From assembly GCA_008638375.1 (NCBI GenBank), contig CM018038.1, positions 15,460,515-15,524,514 on the forward strand: 64,000 nt of DNA, written 5' to 3'. Position 1 is the stretch's first letter; the number at the start of each line of letters is the position of its first letter. This document shows positions 35,986 to 48,959 of the stretch, one piece after another. The translations under genes were made by a program, and so were the position numbers. A model generated the notes under the pieces. It searched no databases and was not told where the DNA came from. It saw only the letters and a list, made by a program, of their open reading frames with translations. The stretch is from Nyssa sinensis. Taxonomy: Eukaryota; Streptophyta; Magnoliopsida; Cornales; Nyssaceae.

Positions 35986-38900
35986 TCATGTTGTTGCATA
36001 ATTTGGTTGGGTCTTTTGATATTTTAGTTCAGAATACCAAAACTCATTGTTCCAGATCGTTAACAATCCAAATCGCAATTCCCTAGGGGGTGGGGAATTG
36101 TGGTAACTTTGGTCGTCCTGTCAAAGTGCTGGGAGGCGTAGATTAGATACAAACTTAACTTTTTGCGTGAATTGAACAAAGTGGCTATTCTCAGATTCAA
36201 ACCCCACATTTTCATGCTTATTAGCCCAAGAATTTTACCATTGCACCAAGCAAATATGCTTTAAAAATATTTCATAAAAATTAATGTCATCCAATTTGTA
36301 TGATCCCAATTATAGAATGTTTCTACCATGAAAATTTTAGAAGGCAAAGCACTAAGAATATATATTTCGCAGAGACCTAATATGAATGGGAGTCTGAAGA
36401 AAGGAAGAGCTCACATTGGACAAAAAATATTTGTTCCTCAAAATTAACTTTTCTTCTATGTCCTTCCCTGCTTTCATTAAATGTTCATATCTTTTTTTTT
36501 TAATATTTATTTAAAATTGAAACAAATTTTCCAAGCCTCTTAAGAGTCAACGAGTTACTGACTTAATTAAGGGATGGAAAAATCAGCAGCATTCTCAAAA
36601 ATTAGTCTCAAGAGGAAAAAAAGGCATTTATATCATGAACAAAACTGTCTACACAAATAAAAGGGCCTCCTTCTCCTTTCTTTTGTTACAGTTATACATA
36701 ACCTTAACGAGAAAGGAAGAAGAAGATCAAAATCAAACAGCGGATATGTTTTCAGGTATTGCCAAGAATGACTAATCTAGAATAGCAGCATAACTTCTGT
36801 TAATGCATTCATATAATATCAGTGCTTATTGAAGTCTCATGCAAATTAATAGGTCCAAAGAAAACCATCATCATAACTAAGGTATGTAATCCTGTTATTT
36901 TACCGTCATATGGTATGTAAAACACAATGACTTTGTTCAAATCTCATGAGATGCCTGAACACATCCTACATTATTAAAATTGGATAGATGTTTGATAATA
37001 TGCAGTTCAACCCTCATTAGCTTCATTTCCCATATACATTATTCATCCCTCTGTTCAAATACCAAAGGCCAATGCATTTGTATGATAAGTTCTCCAGATG
37101 GAATAATGTTTGGATTTTCAGTTTACTTTTGATGAATCTTCTAACATTTATCCACCAAAATGCTAACCCATTGGAGTTTATGAAAGTAGAGGAACAAATA
37201 ACGGTTTAGTTTCTGGTGAAAATTGTAAGTTCTTAGGGAATCTAGAGAAATCTGAAATAGGTATGACCAATAGATACAACTCTGCATGGTCCTTGTATAA
37301 CAGGCATTTGATCCATTGAAAATTAGCTGGGCAACCGCAAGACAAATTTTGCTCAATGGTTCTACTGACAAATAAATTTCATTATAATCTATAATGTAAT
37401 GTTTTGATTCATAATAAAAGAAAAACGATTAAAATGATAGCTTCTTTTACCTGGAAGATTCTGCAGTATTATCTGGGACACCATTGCATCTGCTTTCATG
37501 GTGGTCCTTTTCACGCAATCTAATATATCTGCTGCAGAGATGACAAAATTCTGTCCGATTCCCACATACCTCCTGAAATTATATACAACAGAAACTATAC
37601 ACCCCCAAAGTAGATGTTATCCTTTCAAACTCAAATCATTGACAGTTAATACCTGATGCTCAAATAGATCAATCGCAGGCAACGGGAACTCGCAGTACTC
37701 ACATGTTACAATCCTTTGTGGGCAATTTTCACCTTTATGCACAGCTAAAATATCACGTTCCATTGTCTCACTGCACAGTGAACAGGCTACCTGCTCCAGA
37801 ACAATAGAGTCACCAACACATACGAAATCATTGTGGAACTCACCTCCAGAAAAGCTCATCCCAACAATATGGGTGTAGGCAATAATTTCCCCCCTTCTTT
37901 TGGATAGATATGGGTAGGCAATAATGAAGAAGCTGAAAGGGTTTTCCGCTCAACAGAACCTCCATTAAATTTTATTGCCTAAACTATTCCTAGAAAGCAA
38001 ATGGTTCAAAACAATTTTAGTAAAATTCTTAACCTTTGACACTCTATACACAATGAATAAAAGGTATTTACAAATAAAGAAATTTCCCTAAAAATCAAAC
38101 CATATTCATTCTTTATTGGAAAATTTCAGCTCAATGGTTGATCAATTAAAGCATCAGTTCTTTTTTAGCTGAAGAAGAACGCAGGATGGCAATCTCTGTT
38201 CCCTTCTTAATTCTTGACATGTTAAAACTGTCAGAATACATGCAAACATTATTGAAGAGTTGCATTAGATTGCTGTTTGCATACAAGAGAGTGTAAGGTA
38301 ATTTGTATTAAGAAACACCAAGAGAGTGTACCCATTTACATCCAAAAGAATATATCTATAATCTCATTGTATACAAAAAAAAAAAAAGAAGAGAAAATTA
38401 TCTATAAACAAGGCCGAGCCCCCCCCCCCCGTAATCCAAAAATAAAGGGTACTCAACAAAAAGGCCTTAACATTCCAAACCAGGGACTCCACTCCTTCAA
38501 AAATTCTGCAATTCCTTTCCTTCCACAAAGGAGTCAATTGCCACGCCTGCCTAGCCCTCCGACATACCAAGTTGCCTCTCACATTTGTTAACTAAAAAAA
38601 TTTAATATGTTAAATACTAATTATATAAACATCATAAAACTAAAAATTTTATGAAAAAAATTAAGTTATAGTCTCAATAATGATAATTAGTATTAAAAAA
38701 TTTGTCTCCCATTAAAAGTGATAAGTAAGTAATCATTAAAAAAAGAAATTACTTCAAATTTAAAAATAAAAAATTTATATATAATAGAAGCAATAAATAA
38801 GATGGTTGTATCTTGCATTCTTAAGCTGACTCGCAGCCAAACTAATTTGGGCATTTTTTGGAGGTCTACCAATCGATTCTTGGGCCTAGAAAATCCCTTT

Positions 38901-41900
38901 TCTCTGTTGGCCGATCAGTACAAGAAGTTTTGGAGCATTTTAGTGCAGGGTGAAAAATAAGTATCGGCACACAAGGAGTGTTGCGAGGCACTCACGAGTG
39001 AGGCTCCAGAAATCCCCCTCTCTATGTGCCGATCGTCACTAGAGGCCCAATTTCGCGACTTTTCGCCTCTTTCTGTGTTTTAAGGTTTGGGGACACTATA
39101 TATTATATTTTTCTGAGGGAAAGAGTGAGAGAGAATGGAAGGAATTGTCTTTAGACATTTGTGAGAGGGTTTTAACACCTCCATTTGTATTCTTCGTCTT
39201 TGATAGTGTATCTTTTGCTTTGCTTTGCCTGTGAACGTATGTTATTTGCCGAACCACATATATTTGGTATTTTTTTGTTCTTGCCGTGTTTGTTTGTTTG
39301 CAATTCTCGATTTCGTTTTCTGCTTCCGTTGCACGACAAAATAGTATCAAAGCGTTGGTTATGGTTACCGCAAAATACGAAGTATAGATATTTGATGGTC
39401 AAAATAATTTTGACCTTTGGTGCATTAAGATGTGTGCTTTGTTACAACAACAAGGGTTGGCGAAGGTTTTGGATGAGACTTTACCATCAACGTTGACCGT
39501 GGAGCAGAAGATTGAGATGCAATAAAAGGCGCATAGCGCCATTCAATTATCTCTTGCCGATGGAGTCTTGCGTGAGGTCGCAAAAGAAGAATCTGCCTCT
39601 TGACTTTGGAAAAAGCTAGAGAATTTGTACATGAATAAGTCACTCACAACCGTTTGTACACCCATAAGATGAAGGAAGGCATGTCCATTAACGAGCACCT
39701 TGATGAATTTAATAAAATTATTATGGACTTGAAAAATATTGATGTTAAGGTTGAAGAAGAAGACTAAGCCATAATTTTATGGACTTGAAGAATATTGATG
39801 TTATGGTTGAAGAAGAAGACTAAGCCGTAATTGTTTTGTATTCATTGCCCGACTCCTTTGAGACTTTTGTTAATTTCATGTTAAATGAAAGGGATACCAT
39901 CTCCTTAGTAGATGTTAATGCATCTTTAAACTCGAAAGAGTTGGGTACTAAGTTGAATGGGAAAGATAGTGATGATCTACAAGCCATCGGTCTGTTTGTT
40001 AAGGGTCGTCCGAATTCCTCTAATAATAGAGGCCAACCCACTGAAACGGGCTCTGGTAGTGGTAATGGTAGAGGCCAAGGTGGATTTAGAGGTCGATTAC
40101 AATCTAAACACCTAAAAATGAGATTGAATGTTACTACTGTCACAAGTTTGGGCACTAAAAAAGTGGGTGTTTTAAGCCCAAAGAATAGGTAAGAAGAAAG
40201 CAAATTCTGCTGATGCCGCTGGTGTTGTAAAAGAAACCATTGAGGTTGCAAATAACATACTTTCAGTTACTATTTCTAATAATCGCTCCAAGTAGGAGTG
40301 GATTTTTTTATTCGCGTTACTCCTATCATATGACCCCTAATTAGGATTAGTTCACCACCTATGAGGCAATCAATGATGGTCAGTTTGAATGGGCAATAAC
40401 ATGGCCTGTAAAAGTTGGGATATGTACAATTTGAATTCGATTGCATGACGGAATTGTGAGGACTTTAACAGATGTCCTACACATACTGAACTTGAAGAAA
40501 AATTTGATTTCTTTAGACAATTTAGATTCCAATGCTTGTAAGTTCTCCGCTGAAGGTGAAGTTATGAACATTTGCAAGGGATCTTTGGTTGTGATGAAAG
40601 ATAATAAAGTTAATAGCCTTAACGTTCTTCAAGGAAATATAATTGTTGGTTCTGCAGGTGTTTCATCTTCAGTTGATCCAGATACTACTCGTTTGTGGCA
40701 TATGCACTTGGGTTACATGAGTGAACGGGGTACAACAATTTTGAGCAAACAGGGTTTGCTTTATGGATAGTCTTCAAAAAACAGAAAAGGGTGAAGTTTA
40801 GTATCACAATTCACAGAACCAAGGGTATAGTTGACTACATCCATTCAGATCTTTGGGGTCCTACAACCACCACATTCCACGGTGTGCTCGATATTTTCTG
40901 ACTTTTCATTGATGATTATTCAAGGAAATTTTGAATGTATTTTTTGAAACACAAGAATAAGGCGTTTTCAACATTCAAGTAGTGGAAAGCCTTGATTGAG
41001 AAGCAATCAAGAAAGAAGGTCAACTTAGAATAGATAACGAAATGTAATTTTGCGATAGAAAGTTTAATAAATTTTGCCAGAATGAAGGTATCGCGAGACA
41101 TTGCACAATTCGTGAAACGCCCCAGCAAAATGAAGTCGCAAAACATATGAACAGAACACTTATGGAGAGAGTTCATTACATGCTCTCAAATGTCCGGTTG
41201 TCTAAGGCATTTTCGGCTGAAGCCGTCAATACAACTTGCTATTTGGTGAACCACTCTCCTAATACTACTATTGAAACTAAAACTCCTAATGAGATATAGT
41301 CTAGTACTCCTGCTGATTATTCAAATTTGAAATTATTTGGTTGTCCTACCTACTATCATGTTAATGATGCTTGAGCGTAGGGCCAAGAAATGCATATTTA
41401 TTGGGTATGCACAAGGATTCAAAGGATATAAATTGTAATGTACTGATCCTAAGTCACCAAAGTTAGTTATCAATAGGGATATTATTTTTTATGAACCCGC
41501 CGTGTTTCACTTGAGAAGGGAGTTTAGTGATGTTTCCGGGAATAAGCAGAGTTATAACATAGAGGATTTATAGGTTGGAGCTTCACAAAGAGTGCAAGAA
41601 GGCACTCAACCTTAGCCCATTGTTTCTACACAGAGTTCTTTCTTAGACTCTAGTGCAGAAGAAGAACAACAAGATAACATTGTGACTGGTAGAGAAAAGA
41701 GACGGATTAAGCCACCTCAGAAATTTGGCTGTGCCGATTTGGTTGCTTATGCACTTACCATGGCAGAAGATATTGCAGTTCAAGATCCTTTCATTTATTC
41801 AAAAGCTGTCTTGGTAGTGAACCTGCATAGTGGATTGCGGCCATGAATGAAGATGTCGAATCTCTTCATAAGTACTAAACTTAGGAATAGGTAAAAGTAC

Positions 41901-44900
41901 CTAAGGACTCGAAAACTGTCGGTTTCTTCAAGAAAAAGGAAGGCATCCTAGAGGTTGAAGATGCCAGATACAAGGCACACTTGATTGCAATTTTTACATG
42001 ATAAGCTTGAGGAGAGTATCTACATGAATCAAACGGAGAGTTTTGTTATGCAAGTTAAAGAAGATCATGTTTGCAGCTTGAAAAAGTTATTGTATAGCTT
42101 GAAGCAGTCTCCAAAGCAGTGGTATAAGCATTTTGACACTTTTATGGTTGAATATGGTTATTCGAGGAGTAATTTTGATAGTTGTATGTATCATAGACAG
42201 TTGTTAAATGGTTCTTTTATTTACTTATTACTCTATGTGGATGAGATGCTTATAACTGCCAAAAGAATGTCGGAAATTGATAGTTTGAAGTCCCCTCTGA
42301 TTAATGAGTTTGAGATAAAAGATTTGGGTGCTGCAAAGAAGATTTTATGTATGGAGATTCATAGAGAGAAAAAAACTGGAAAGTTGTACTTGTCACAACA
42401 GAAGTACATTGAGAAGATGCTTGGGCGTTTTGCTATGCAGAGTTCAAAACCAATAAGTACTCTACTTGCCTTTCATTTTAGGCTTTCTGCAGCATTGTCT
42501 CTGCAAAGTGAGGAAGAGGAACGATATATGTTGAGAGTTCCTTATTCTAGTGTAGTGGGTAGCATCATGTATGCTATGGTTTGCCCACGTCCATACATTT
42601 CACAGGCAGTCAGTGTTGTTCGTCAATACATGCTTAATCCTGGCAAGATTCATTCGCACGCAGTGACATGGATACTTTGGTATTTGAAAGAGACTTCAAA
42701 TATTGGCTTAGTTTTTTTATAGAGCTTATGACTTTGGTTCTAGTGTTATTGGCTATGTTAATTCAAATTATATTGGTGATCTGGATAAAAGGAGATCTCT
42801 GATACATTATGTCTTCATAGTGTTGCACATTTAACCAAAAATCAAATATAGCTTGAGAGAACCCAACACATAGACGTCAGATATAATTTTCTTTGAGATG
42901 TTATGTCTCAAAGTGACATTACAATCAATAAGGTTGTCACAATAGAAAATCCAGTAGATATGTTGAGCAAACCAATTCCGTTACTCGAGTTCAAACACTT
43001 TTGAACTTAATTAGTGTTCGCACCATTTGATTTGATCCATATGGATTTTGTGAAGAAGACAGTATAAGAAATTTTGTTTGCTCGTGGGTTGATGGAATAC
43101 AAGTTAAAGTGGAAATTTGTTATTTGTATCTTGCATTCTTAAGCCGACTTGCACCCAAACCAATTTGGGCCTTTTTTGGAGGTCTACCTTATAAAACCTT
43201 GAGCCATTATTATTTAATTACAAATTTACAACCCCTCCCACTTTTTAAATGATTTATTGAAAACAAACTTTTAATGCACGAAGTGTGTATAGAGATTAAC
43301 AAACCCAATGAATTAAAACCATTACCTTAACTTATCATTGCGAACACTGCACTCGATGAATCTGATCACGATGCTTGGTAGCTTGAGCGAACACGAGGCT
43401 TGAGAATACTACTCAGTACTCACATGGACTTAGACACATTACAACTCAATTATAGTTTTGTCAACATGAATTAGCCAACACAATTTAGACTAAAACAATG
43501 TGCCAGGTCAAAGAGTGCAATACTTTAAGGAAGAAGGAAGTATAAATTGGAGGTTGTTTAGCGCAGACCATGCCATGCATGTTGTTATGAGAAAGGCTCC
43601 AAAAATTACTCTTTATGATGTTTGGTTCCTGTAAACTATGAATCCAAAAGCCACTAAAGCTCATGGGATGAGTTGAAGACTTCTATCCAATAATTGAAGT
43701 GAAGGGTGATTAAGGCATTCATGGGATGAGTTGAAAGCTTTGGCCCGATAATTAGTGAAGGGTATTAAAGCAGATGCACACCCCACCTGCTAAAAGCAAT
43801 TACTTGCTCCTTCAGCCAGCTTGAGAGAAGACTCCACTATCTTATAGGCAACTCTAATCTTAAAGTTTTGAATCCCCCACCATCCTTGATTGCTCTGCAC
43901 GTACAAATTGACAACAGTAGGGGCCATTTTGCTTGTTGCAGGCTCTTGAATGTGCCAAATCAACTATATAATCCCTCTTGCTCAGGGATCATTCTCTAGA
44001 GTCTGGATGAGTATATGAATAAGAAACTCGACCACTATCCCCCTTAATACTTCTGCTTCAGTCCAAACTGAGGGCTTCACCATCAACCTATGTTGCCTTA
44101 ACAAGCATACTTCCATCAGCCAAAAAATAAAAGAAATCAAAGAATAAGTTCACACACACATATGAAGGGGGATTAAGGCATTCATGGGATGAGTTGAAGG
44201 CTTCGGCCCGATAATTAGTGAAGGGTATTAAAGCAGATGCACACCTCACCTGCTAAAAGAAATTACTTGCTCCTTCAGTCAACTTGAGAGAAGACTCCAC
44301 TATCTTACAGGCAACTCTAATCTTAAAAGTTTTGAATCCCCCACCATCCTTGATTGCTCTGCACATACAAATTGACAACAGTAGGGGCCATTTTGCTTGT
44401 TGCAGGCTCTTGCATGTGCCAAATCAACTATATAATCCCTCTTGCTCAGGCATCATTCTCTAGAGTCTGGATGAGTATATGAATAAGAAACTTGACCACT
44501 ATCCCCCTTAATACTTCTGCTTCAGTCCAAACCAAGGGCTTCACCATCAACCTATGTTGCCTTAACAAGCACACCTCCATCAGCCAAAAAATAAAAGAAA
44601 TCAAAGAATAAGTTCACACACACATATTAAGTGGGGACTTCAGTAGGATCCCCACCAAATAGCATCATGCATACATACACACATATGTAGCCATCTATAC
44701 ATATAAACAGATTGAAAGAGAGGACAGGTAGTAAAGATTAGACAAATTATCAATTTAAATAATGTAGAATCCAATCAATCAAAAGAAAAGGCTAAAATCA
44801 ATATACACCAGGTAATACAGGTCTAGCAAAATATCTTGCCAACATAATTGCGAGAATCCCTTTACAAAAAAATTAAAAGAAAAATACATGTAAAAAGAAC

Positions 44901-47900
44901 TAGAATGAACCCTTTGGTAACACATAGTATAAAATTTCTAAGATAAATGAACATACCAGAGCATGGGTGCTTAAGAAATGTTCCTCAGCATATTTTTTCG
45001 GAACCATATCACCACAGACTTTACATTTTTCTAGATTCCGAGAGCAGTGAGCATAATGCAAATCAATATTTGAAGAAGGAATTGCTCGCTCACTGGAAAT
45101 ATAACAAGTTTTAATAATCAGCAGTAAAATTTTTGGGTAAGACATCTGAAAAGGGGGCTACCAAGAAGATTTAGTCAAAACATAATAAACTACAATAGGC
45201 CATCAATTATTTAACAATGAATAAGATAATTGATCCTAAAAATTTGGGAATGAAATAATTTTTTTTTCCTCATGCTAGAGCAATATTGTGAAACTGAAAT
45301 AAATTTATATTTGCAAGTATAATGACATTTGTCGCTCAGCATATCACTAGTGGCTATCAGCGTATATGGTTTTCAAGAACCACTGTTTATGACCAAACTA
45401 CCAGAAAAAGGAGAGGGCAGGGCACAATGCAGTAAAACACCATATCTATACGTTCCATACAACTTCTTTCATTAAAAACTAGATCAAATGAAATAAATGT
45501 GTAGAGATTTAAATAACAACAATGATATCAAATGCTGACGCAAGCAACTGAAATATGAACTCTATTAAATAATTTGACCGTACATATAAAATGATTTTCT
45601 TTATCAACACCCACCCTAAGTGCCACTTATGTATCGAAAAAAATGATTTTCTTTATTTACTTTTTTTATAAAAAGTTTCTTATTGTTTATAGATATATAA
45701 CAAAGAGAAATAATTAATTTAAGTACCCCATTTTCAATAGTTTGGATCAATTATCAACAAGGAAGGGGAATCGGGGAAGAAGTCAGCAGTAGAATGAGAA
45801 CATGATAGATGAAATGGGATTTTGCTTCCAGAGTGCTGTGTGATCATAGGGTCCTAGCCTAGTTGAAGGGGAAGTCCTATAAGACATCTATAAAGCCAAC
45901 TGTACTTTATGATATAAAATGTTTGCAAACTAAAAACAATTATGTTCAAAAAAATGTGTAAAACTGAAATGAAGATGATGAGACAGATGAGTGTTGTTAC
46001 AAGGAATGAAATAATTATGAACAAATGCATCTGTAAGATGTTAGAGGTGGCGTCAATTGATTATAAAATGAGTGGAATTTGTCTGAGATGATTTGACTAT
46101 GTGCAATTTAGACCAACAAACCACAGGTACAAAGAAATGATTTAATCCAAGTTGAAAAGTTAAAAGAACAAGAAGGCCAAAAAAAATTTGAATTGAAGTC
46201 ATGAGAAAGGACATGATTACCTTGAATTCAACCAAGAATATGGCTTCACAATAAACCGACTGGGGAAGGAGGACCATGTAATTGACCCCAAGTAGTTGGA
46301 ATTAAGGTTTGTTAAGTTGTCACATTCAATGTCTTGGAATATGAAATTGAAACGTGTTTTGCCAAAATATTCCAAGAGGTTTTCTATAAAGTGTCTTTTA
46401 GATAAGTCACTGATTTCCAAATCTTTAAGACATATTAGACATCAATATTTTTTAAAAAATAAAACAAAGTTAAAATTCATGTTTCAAAAAAATTTCAATA
46501 GAGATATTAAGCAGGCTCTCAACCTAACACAGCCTTCCAAAATTCACAAGGCTTTTAGACCATTGCATCTTAACTAAAAAAGCCTAACTACAACAAATGC
46601 AGAGGAAAACAAAGGGGATGCCATAGTGAACTCAGATTGAGATTGTGCAAACAAAACAATAGCCCCAATATAAAAGATACTTGGTGCCTAATGATGAAAA
46701 TACTTCATCCAACTGGCGGATCAGTTTTTGTGAATTGAGAGTCGAATATAAAGGTACCAAAGAAAATTATTGCCATCTCACATACACCAAATGTATATCA
46801 CACAAACTTTTAATAGGTGTGCTATTAGAAGGGAGAGGGAAGATGCTTTGGTGTGGAAGGGAGATAAGAAGGGCAGGTTCAAGGTGAAGTCTTTCTTCCA
46901 TTCCTTGATTGGGAAGGAGGAGGAGTTCCCTTGGCAATTGATATGGAAGTCTAAAATTCCAAATAAGGTTGTTTTCTTTTGTTGGTTGGCAGCTTGGGAG
47001 GCAGTCCTTACTATGGATAACTTGAAGAGTAGAGGGTTTGAAATGCCTAGTAGGTGTCATATGTGCAAAACGGAGGAGACCCTTGATCATCTTTTTGTGC
47101 ATCGTAGAGTATCCAATGCCTTGTGGAACATGATGCTTGTACTTTTTGGTATTAGATGGGTCATGCCGGCTTCCCTAAGAAAGGTTTTTTTTTTAATTTG
47201 CCGTGCTAGTAGGATGAGGAAGGATCTTAGGAGCATATGGACGATAGCACTGCTTTGCTTGGTTGGAGTGTTTGGAGGGAGTGAAATCAGCAAATTTTTT
47301 AGAACAAAGAACTTGCTTTATGGGATTTAAAGGATTTCTTTGTATAATTGTGATTTTTTTTGGTGTAAAGAAAGTTTCCAAATCACTTACACTCCTCTTG
47401 GATTGAGGGATTTGGAAATAAAGATGAGGAAAGGGGAAGGAATAAGAGGTAATTTCGTGTTTGTTTTAAAATTAGAAAAGGAAAAATAAAGGGGGATGGA
47501 AGGGGTTGGAGGCGCTTCTTAACCCTTATTTTCTCCAATTTATTCTTCTACCAAAAGTGAACGAAGACGGAGGGAAAAGAAAGAATCTTTTAATGAATTT
47601 TTAATAATACCGATTTTAACCTTAAAATTATAAAGGAAAAAAATAAAAAAAGACACATCTATCTTATGACATAATAGTAAAAAATATATAATTATTTTCT
47701 TTCCTTTCCTTTTTTCTGTTGTTCCCAAGTAATATGAGATGATTATTCTTTCATTTTACTCATATGTTATCCAAGCATGAATGAAGGATTACACTCTCAT
47801 CTCCTCTCTGTCATAACTAATGTTATCCTCTCTTCTCTTTCCCCTCCTACTTATCTAAGTATAGTTGAGTCTTTTGTGACTATTTTGGAGAGTTATGGCA

Positions 47901-48376
47901 GTATTTTGTAAGCCTCTCCTTTTTTTACCGATCAAAAAAATGCATGTCCTTTTTGTTTTTTACAAGGGTTAGCCCCCTCGGGCTCCTTTGTAAATAACAG
48001 GCTTATTTTACCCAAAAAAAAAAAGAACTTTGAACCCCAGAGAAGAAAAGGAAATATGTAATTATGAAGTACTTGTCCTGATCTGAAGCTACACTGTTTC
48101 GTGTGTCCCTCATGAATAATATAGAAGAATTATGCGTTTCGTGTGAAGTTATACATTTACGTATGCTAACAACAAAGTCATAAACATGCAAAAAGGAATT
48201 CGACAAATTGAAAATTAAAAAAGAAGATCAAAATGACAACAAATATTACACCTAAGAAATAAATTTCTCAGTCCAAGCCAGATAACAATCATATACATTA
48301 ATTCGAACTAAGAACAAGAAAGGCCCTATTACCAGTGACTGCAGACGCTTGTAGCCTCATCAGAATCTATTGCCAT
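35124..48376 (-). CDS. TRAF-type zinc-finger protein with C-terminal membrane anchor
   Basis: The five coding exons are 48376-48333, 45092-44957, 37790-37653, 37572-37451 and 35289-35124. All have AG/GT borders and join in frame to 606 nt (201 residues). Five zinc-binding units follow each other: C12/C15/H27/C31, C38/C41/H53/H58, C63/C66/H78/C83, C90/C93/H105/C109 and C116/C119/H131/C135, as in plant TRAF-type zinc-finger proteins such as At1g09920. Residues 173-191 ([19 protein letters not shown]) form a hydrophobic helix flanked by arginines and lysines, so the protein is probably tail-anchored with its fingers in the cytosol. Its biochemical role is not known to me. A 5'-untranslated intron probably ends at 48403. 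Intron 2 (37791-44956, 7.2 kb) holds a Copia element, a LINE fragment and a tandem duplication. Intron 1 holds another LINE piece. Confidence 0.93.
35663..36107 (+). repeat. Unclassified interspersed repeat, copy B (in zinc-finger gene intron 4)
   Basis: The element starts GTCACCTAGAACATAG and ends GAATTGTGGTAAC, and aligns with the reverse complement of 3278-3640. It is longer than copy A (445 versus 363 bp), mainly through indels and a (TG)n(TA)n microsatellite at about 35957-35986. Copy A has a TGTGTGTGTG run at a corresponding place. It carries a 107-codon ORF that has no counterpart in copy A, so it is unlikely to code. Confidence 0.7.
36108..36262 (-). mobile_element. Au-like SINE, decayed
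   Basis: On the minus strand the head reads TTGCTTGGTGCAATGGTAAA. Its TGGTGCAATGG fits the Pol III A box exactly, and GTTTGAATC is a one-mismatch B box about 40 bases on. The rest (GAATAGCCAC ... CGCAAAAAGTTAAG ... ACGCCTCCCAGC) follows the layout of plant Au SINEs. It abuts the unclassified repeat in intron 4 of the zinc-finger gene. Confidence 0.7.
38285..38590 (-). mobile_element. LINE 3'-terminal fragment
   Basis: Minus-strand translation contains [15 protein letters not shown] and [15 protein letters not shown], the last conserved piece of plant L1-type ORF2. It is followed by an A-rich 3' region and a run of about 13 G (13 C on the plus strand, 38418-38430). The rest of the LINE is absent, which is normal 5' truncation. 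Same strand as the host gene, within its intron 2. Confidence 0.8.
38807..43188 (+). mobile_element. Decayed Ty1/copia retrotransposon (Tork/TNT-like) in intron 2 of the zinc-finger gene
   Basis: The left LTR spans about 38807-39336, and a PBS resembling the initiator-tRNA-Met type (TAGTATCAAAGC) lies at about 39340-39351. Only the first ~64 bp of the right LTR remain (43125-43188, TGTATCTTGCATTCTTAAGC), so the 3' end was lost. The element is antisense to its host gene. Its order gag, protease, integrase, reverse transcriptase, RNase H is that of Ty1/copia. Confidence 0.85.
39360..43015 (+). pseudogene. Copia gag-pol polyprotein remnant
   Basis: Gag (about 39370-40260) has the LALTRE-like N-terminal fold region and a Gly/Arg/Asn-rich stretch. 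The protease site near 40300-40335 has lost its Asp and Gly (it reads YSRYSYHM). The integrase zinc motif [13 protein letters not shown] is at about 40695-40733, with core fragments to 41350. Reverse transcriptase is the longest open part (41985-42722), with [16 protein letters not shown] and the palm reading YVDEML, where the second catalytic Asp has become Glu. RNase H traces run to about 43010. Many stops and frame changes throughout; it cannot encode a working polyprotein. Confidence 0.85.
43701..44627. repeat. ~463-bp tandem segmental duplication
   Basis: Unit 1 (about 43701-44163) and unit 2 (about 44164-44627) are nearly identical and both start with GAAGG..GATTAAGGCATTC. They differ at roughly a dozen or two positions. 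A diverged piece of the unit start (CATGGGATGAGTTGAA) also lies just upstream at 43655-43675. No coding potential is evident. It is inside intron 2 of the zinc-finger gene. Confidence 0.9.
46805..47420 (+). mobile_element. L1-like LINE fragment (zf-RVT region)
   Basis: The plus-strand ORF at 46770-47330 carries [19 protein letters not shown], then [23 protein letters not shown] and the zinc-binding [14 protein letters not shown], the hallmark C-terminal region of plant LINE ORF2. A frame change near 47255 precedes the last piece. Two A-rich or T-rich stretches beyond (48012-48024) could be the tail of this or another insertion. It is antisense to its host gene, in intron 1. Confidence 0.88.
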
Positions 48377-48959
48377 TTGCGCACTCAAAAATTCCTCAGA
48401 ATCTGCAACAATCAAACGAATTGATCAAGCTTTTTTTCAAAAAAGAAGAAAAAAAAGAAAGAAAGAATAACAAAGAATAGAATCAAGTAAGTAAATCGTA
48501 CCAGGTTAGACTTCTAATTTGGTAAAACAGTGTTAATAAATAAATCTTTCTGATTCAACTTTCGCCAAAAAAAAATTGATTGAGAGAGTGTCTGGTTTAT
48601 ATGAGATCGATCAATACATATATATATGAGGAACTTTTAGATTGAGACTTTCGGAATTCGGAGCCCGAGAACACAAGCAGAGAGAGTCACGATTTTGTCC
48701 GGTGTCTGAAAGGGTCGTAACGTTGATTCGCCCTCTCCATCCACGCTACTTGAAATGCGTGGAAACACGCCCTTCTTTTATGGATTTAAATCGATGGTGA
48801 GTGTGGGTTGGGCCCTAATCAATGCTTGGTTTTGGGCCCAAAGTTATTCCTGGGTCGTTGCACCACATTAGGCCAACCCATAGAAGTATGGCTGGACTAT
48901 GGACAAACTCATTATTATCACGTGTTCTTGAGAATGAATGGCAAAAGGAACATTGTGAC
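48377..48959 (-). promoter_or_regulatory. 5' leader, probable leader intron and promoter of the zinc-finger gene
   Basis: On the minus strand TTTGATTGTTGCAG|AT ends at 48403, a good splice acceptor 27 nt before the start codon at 48376, so a leader intron is likely. The upstream leader exon probably lies around 48640-48720, which is CT/GC-richer than its surroundings. The exact donor and transcription start cannot be fixed. Confidence 0.5.

Noticed and set aside
39836..40770. 118- and 109-codon plus-strand ORFs as independent small genes
   Set aside because: They are consecutive pieces of the Copia gag and protease/integrase region, separated by stops.
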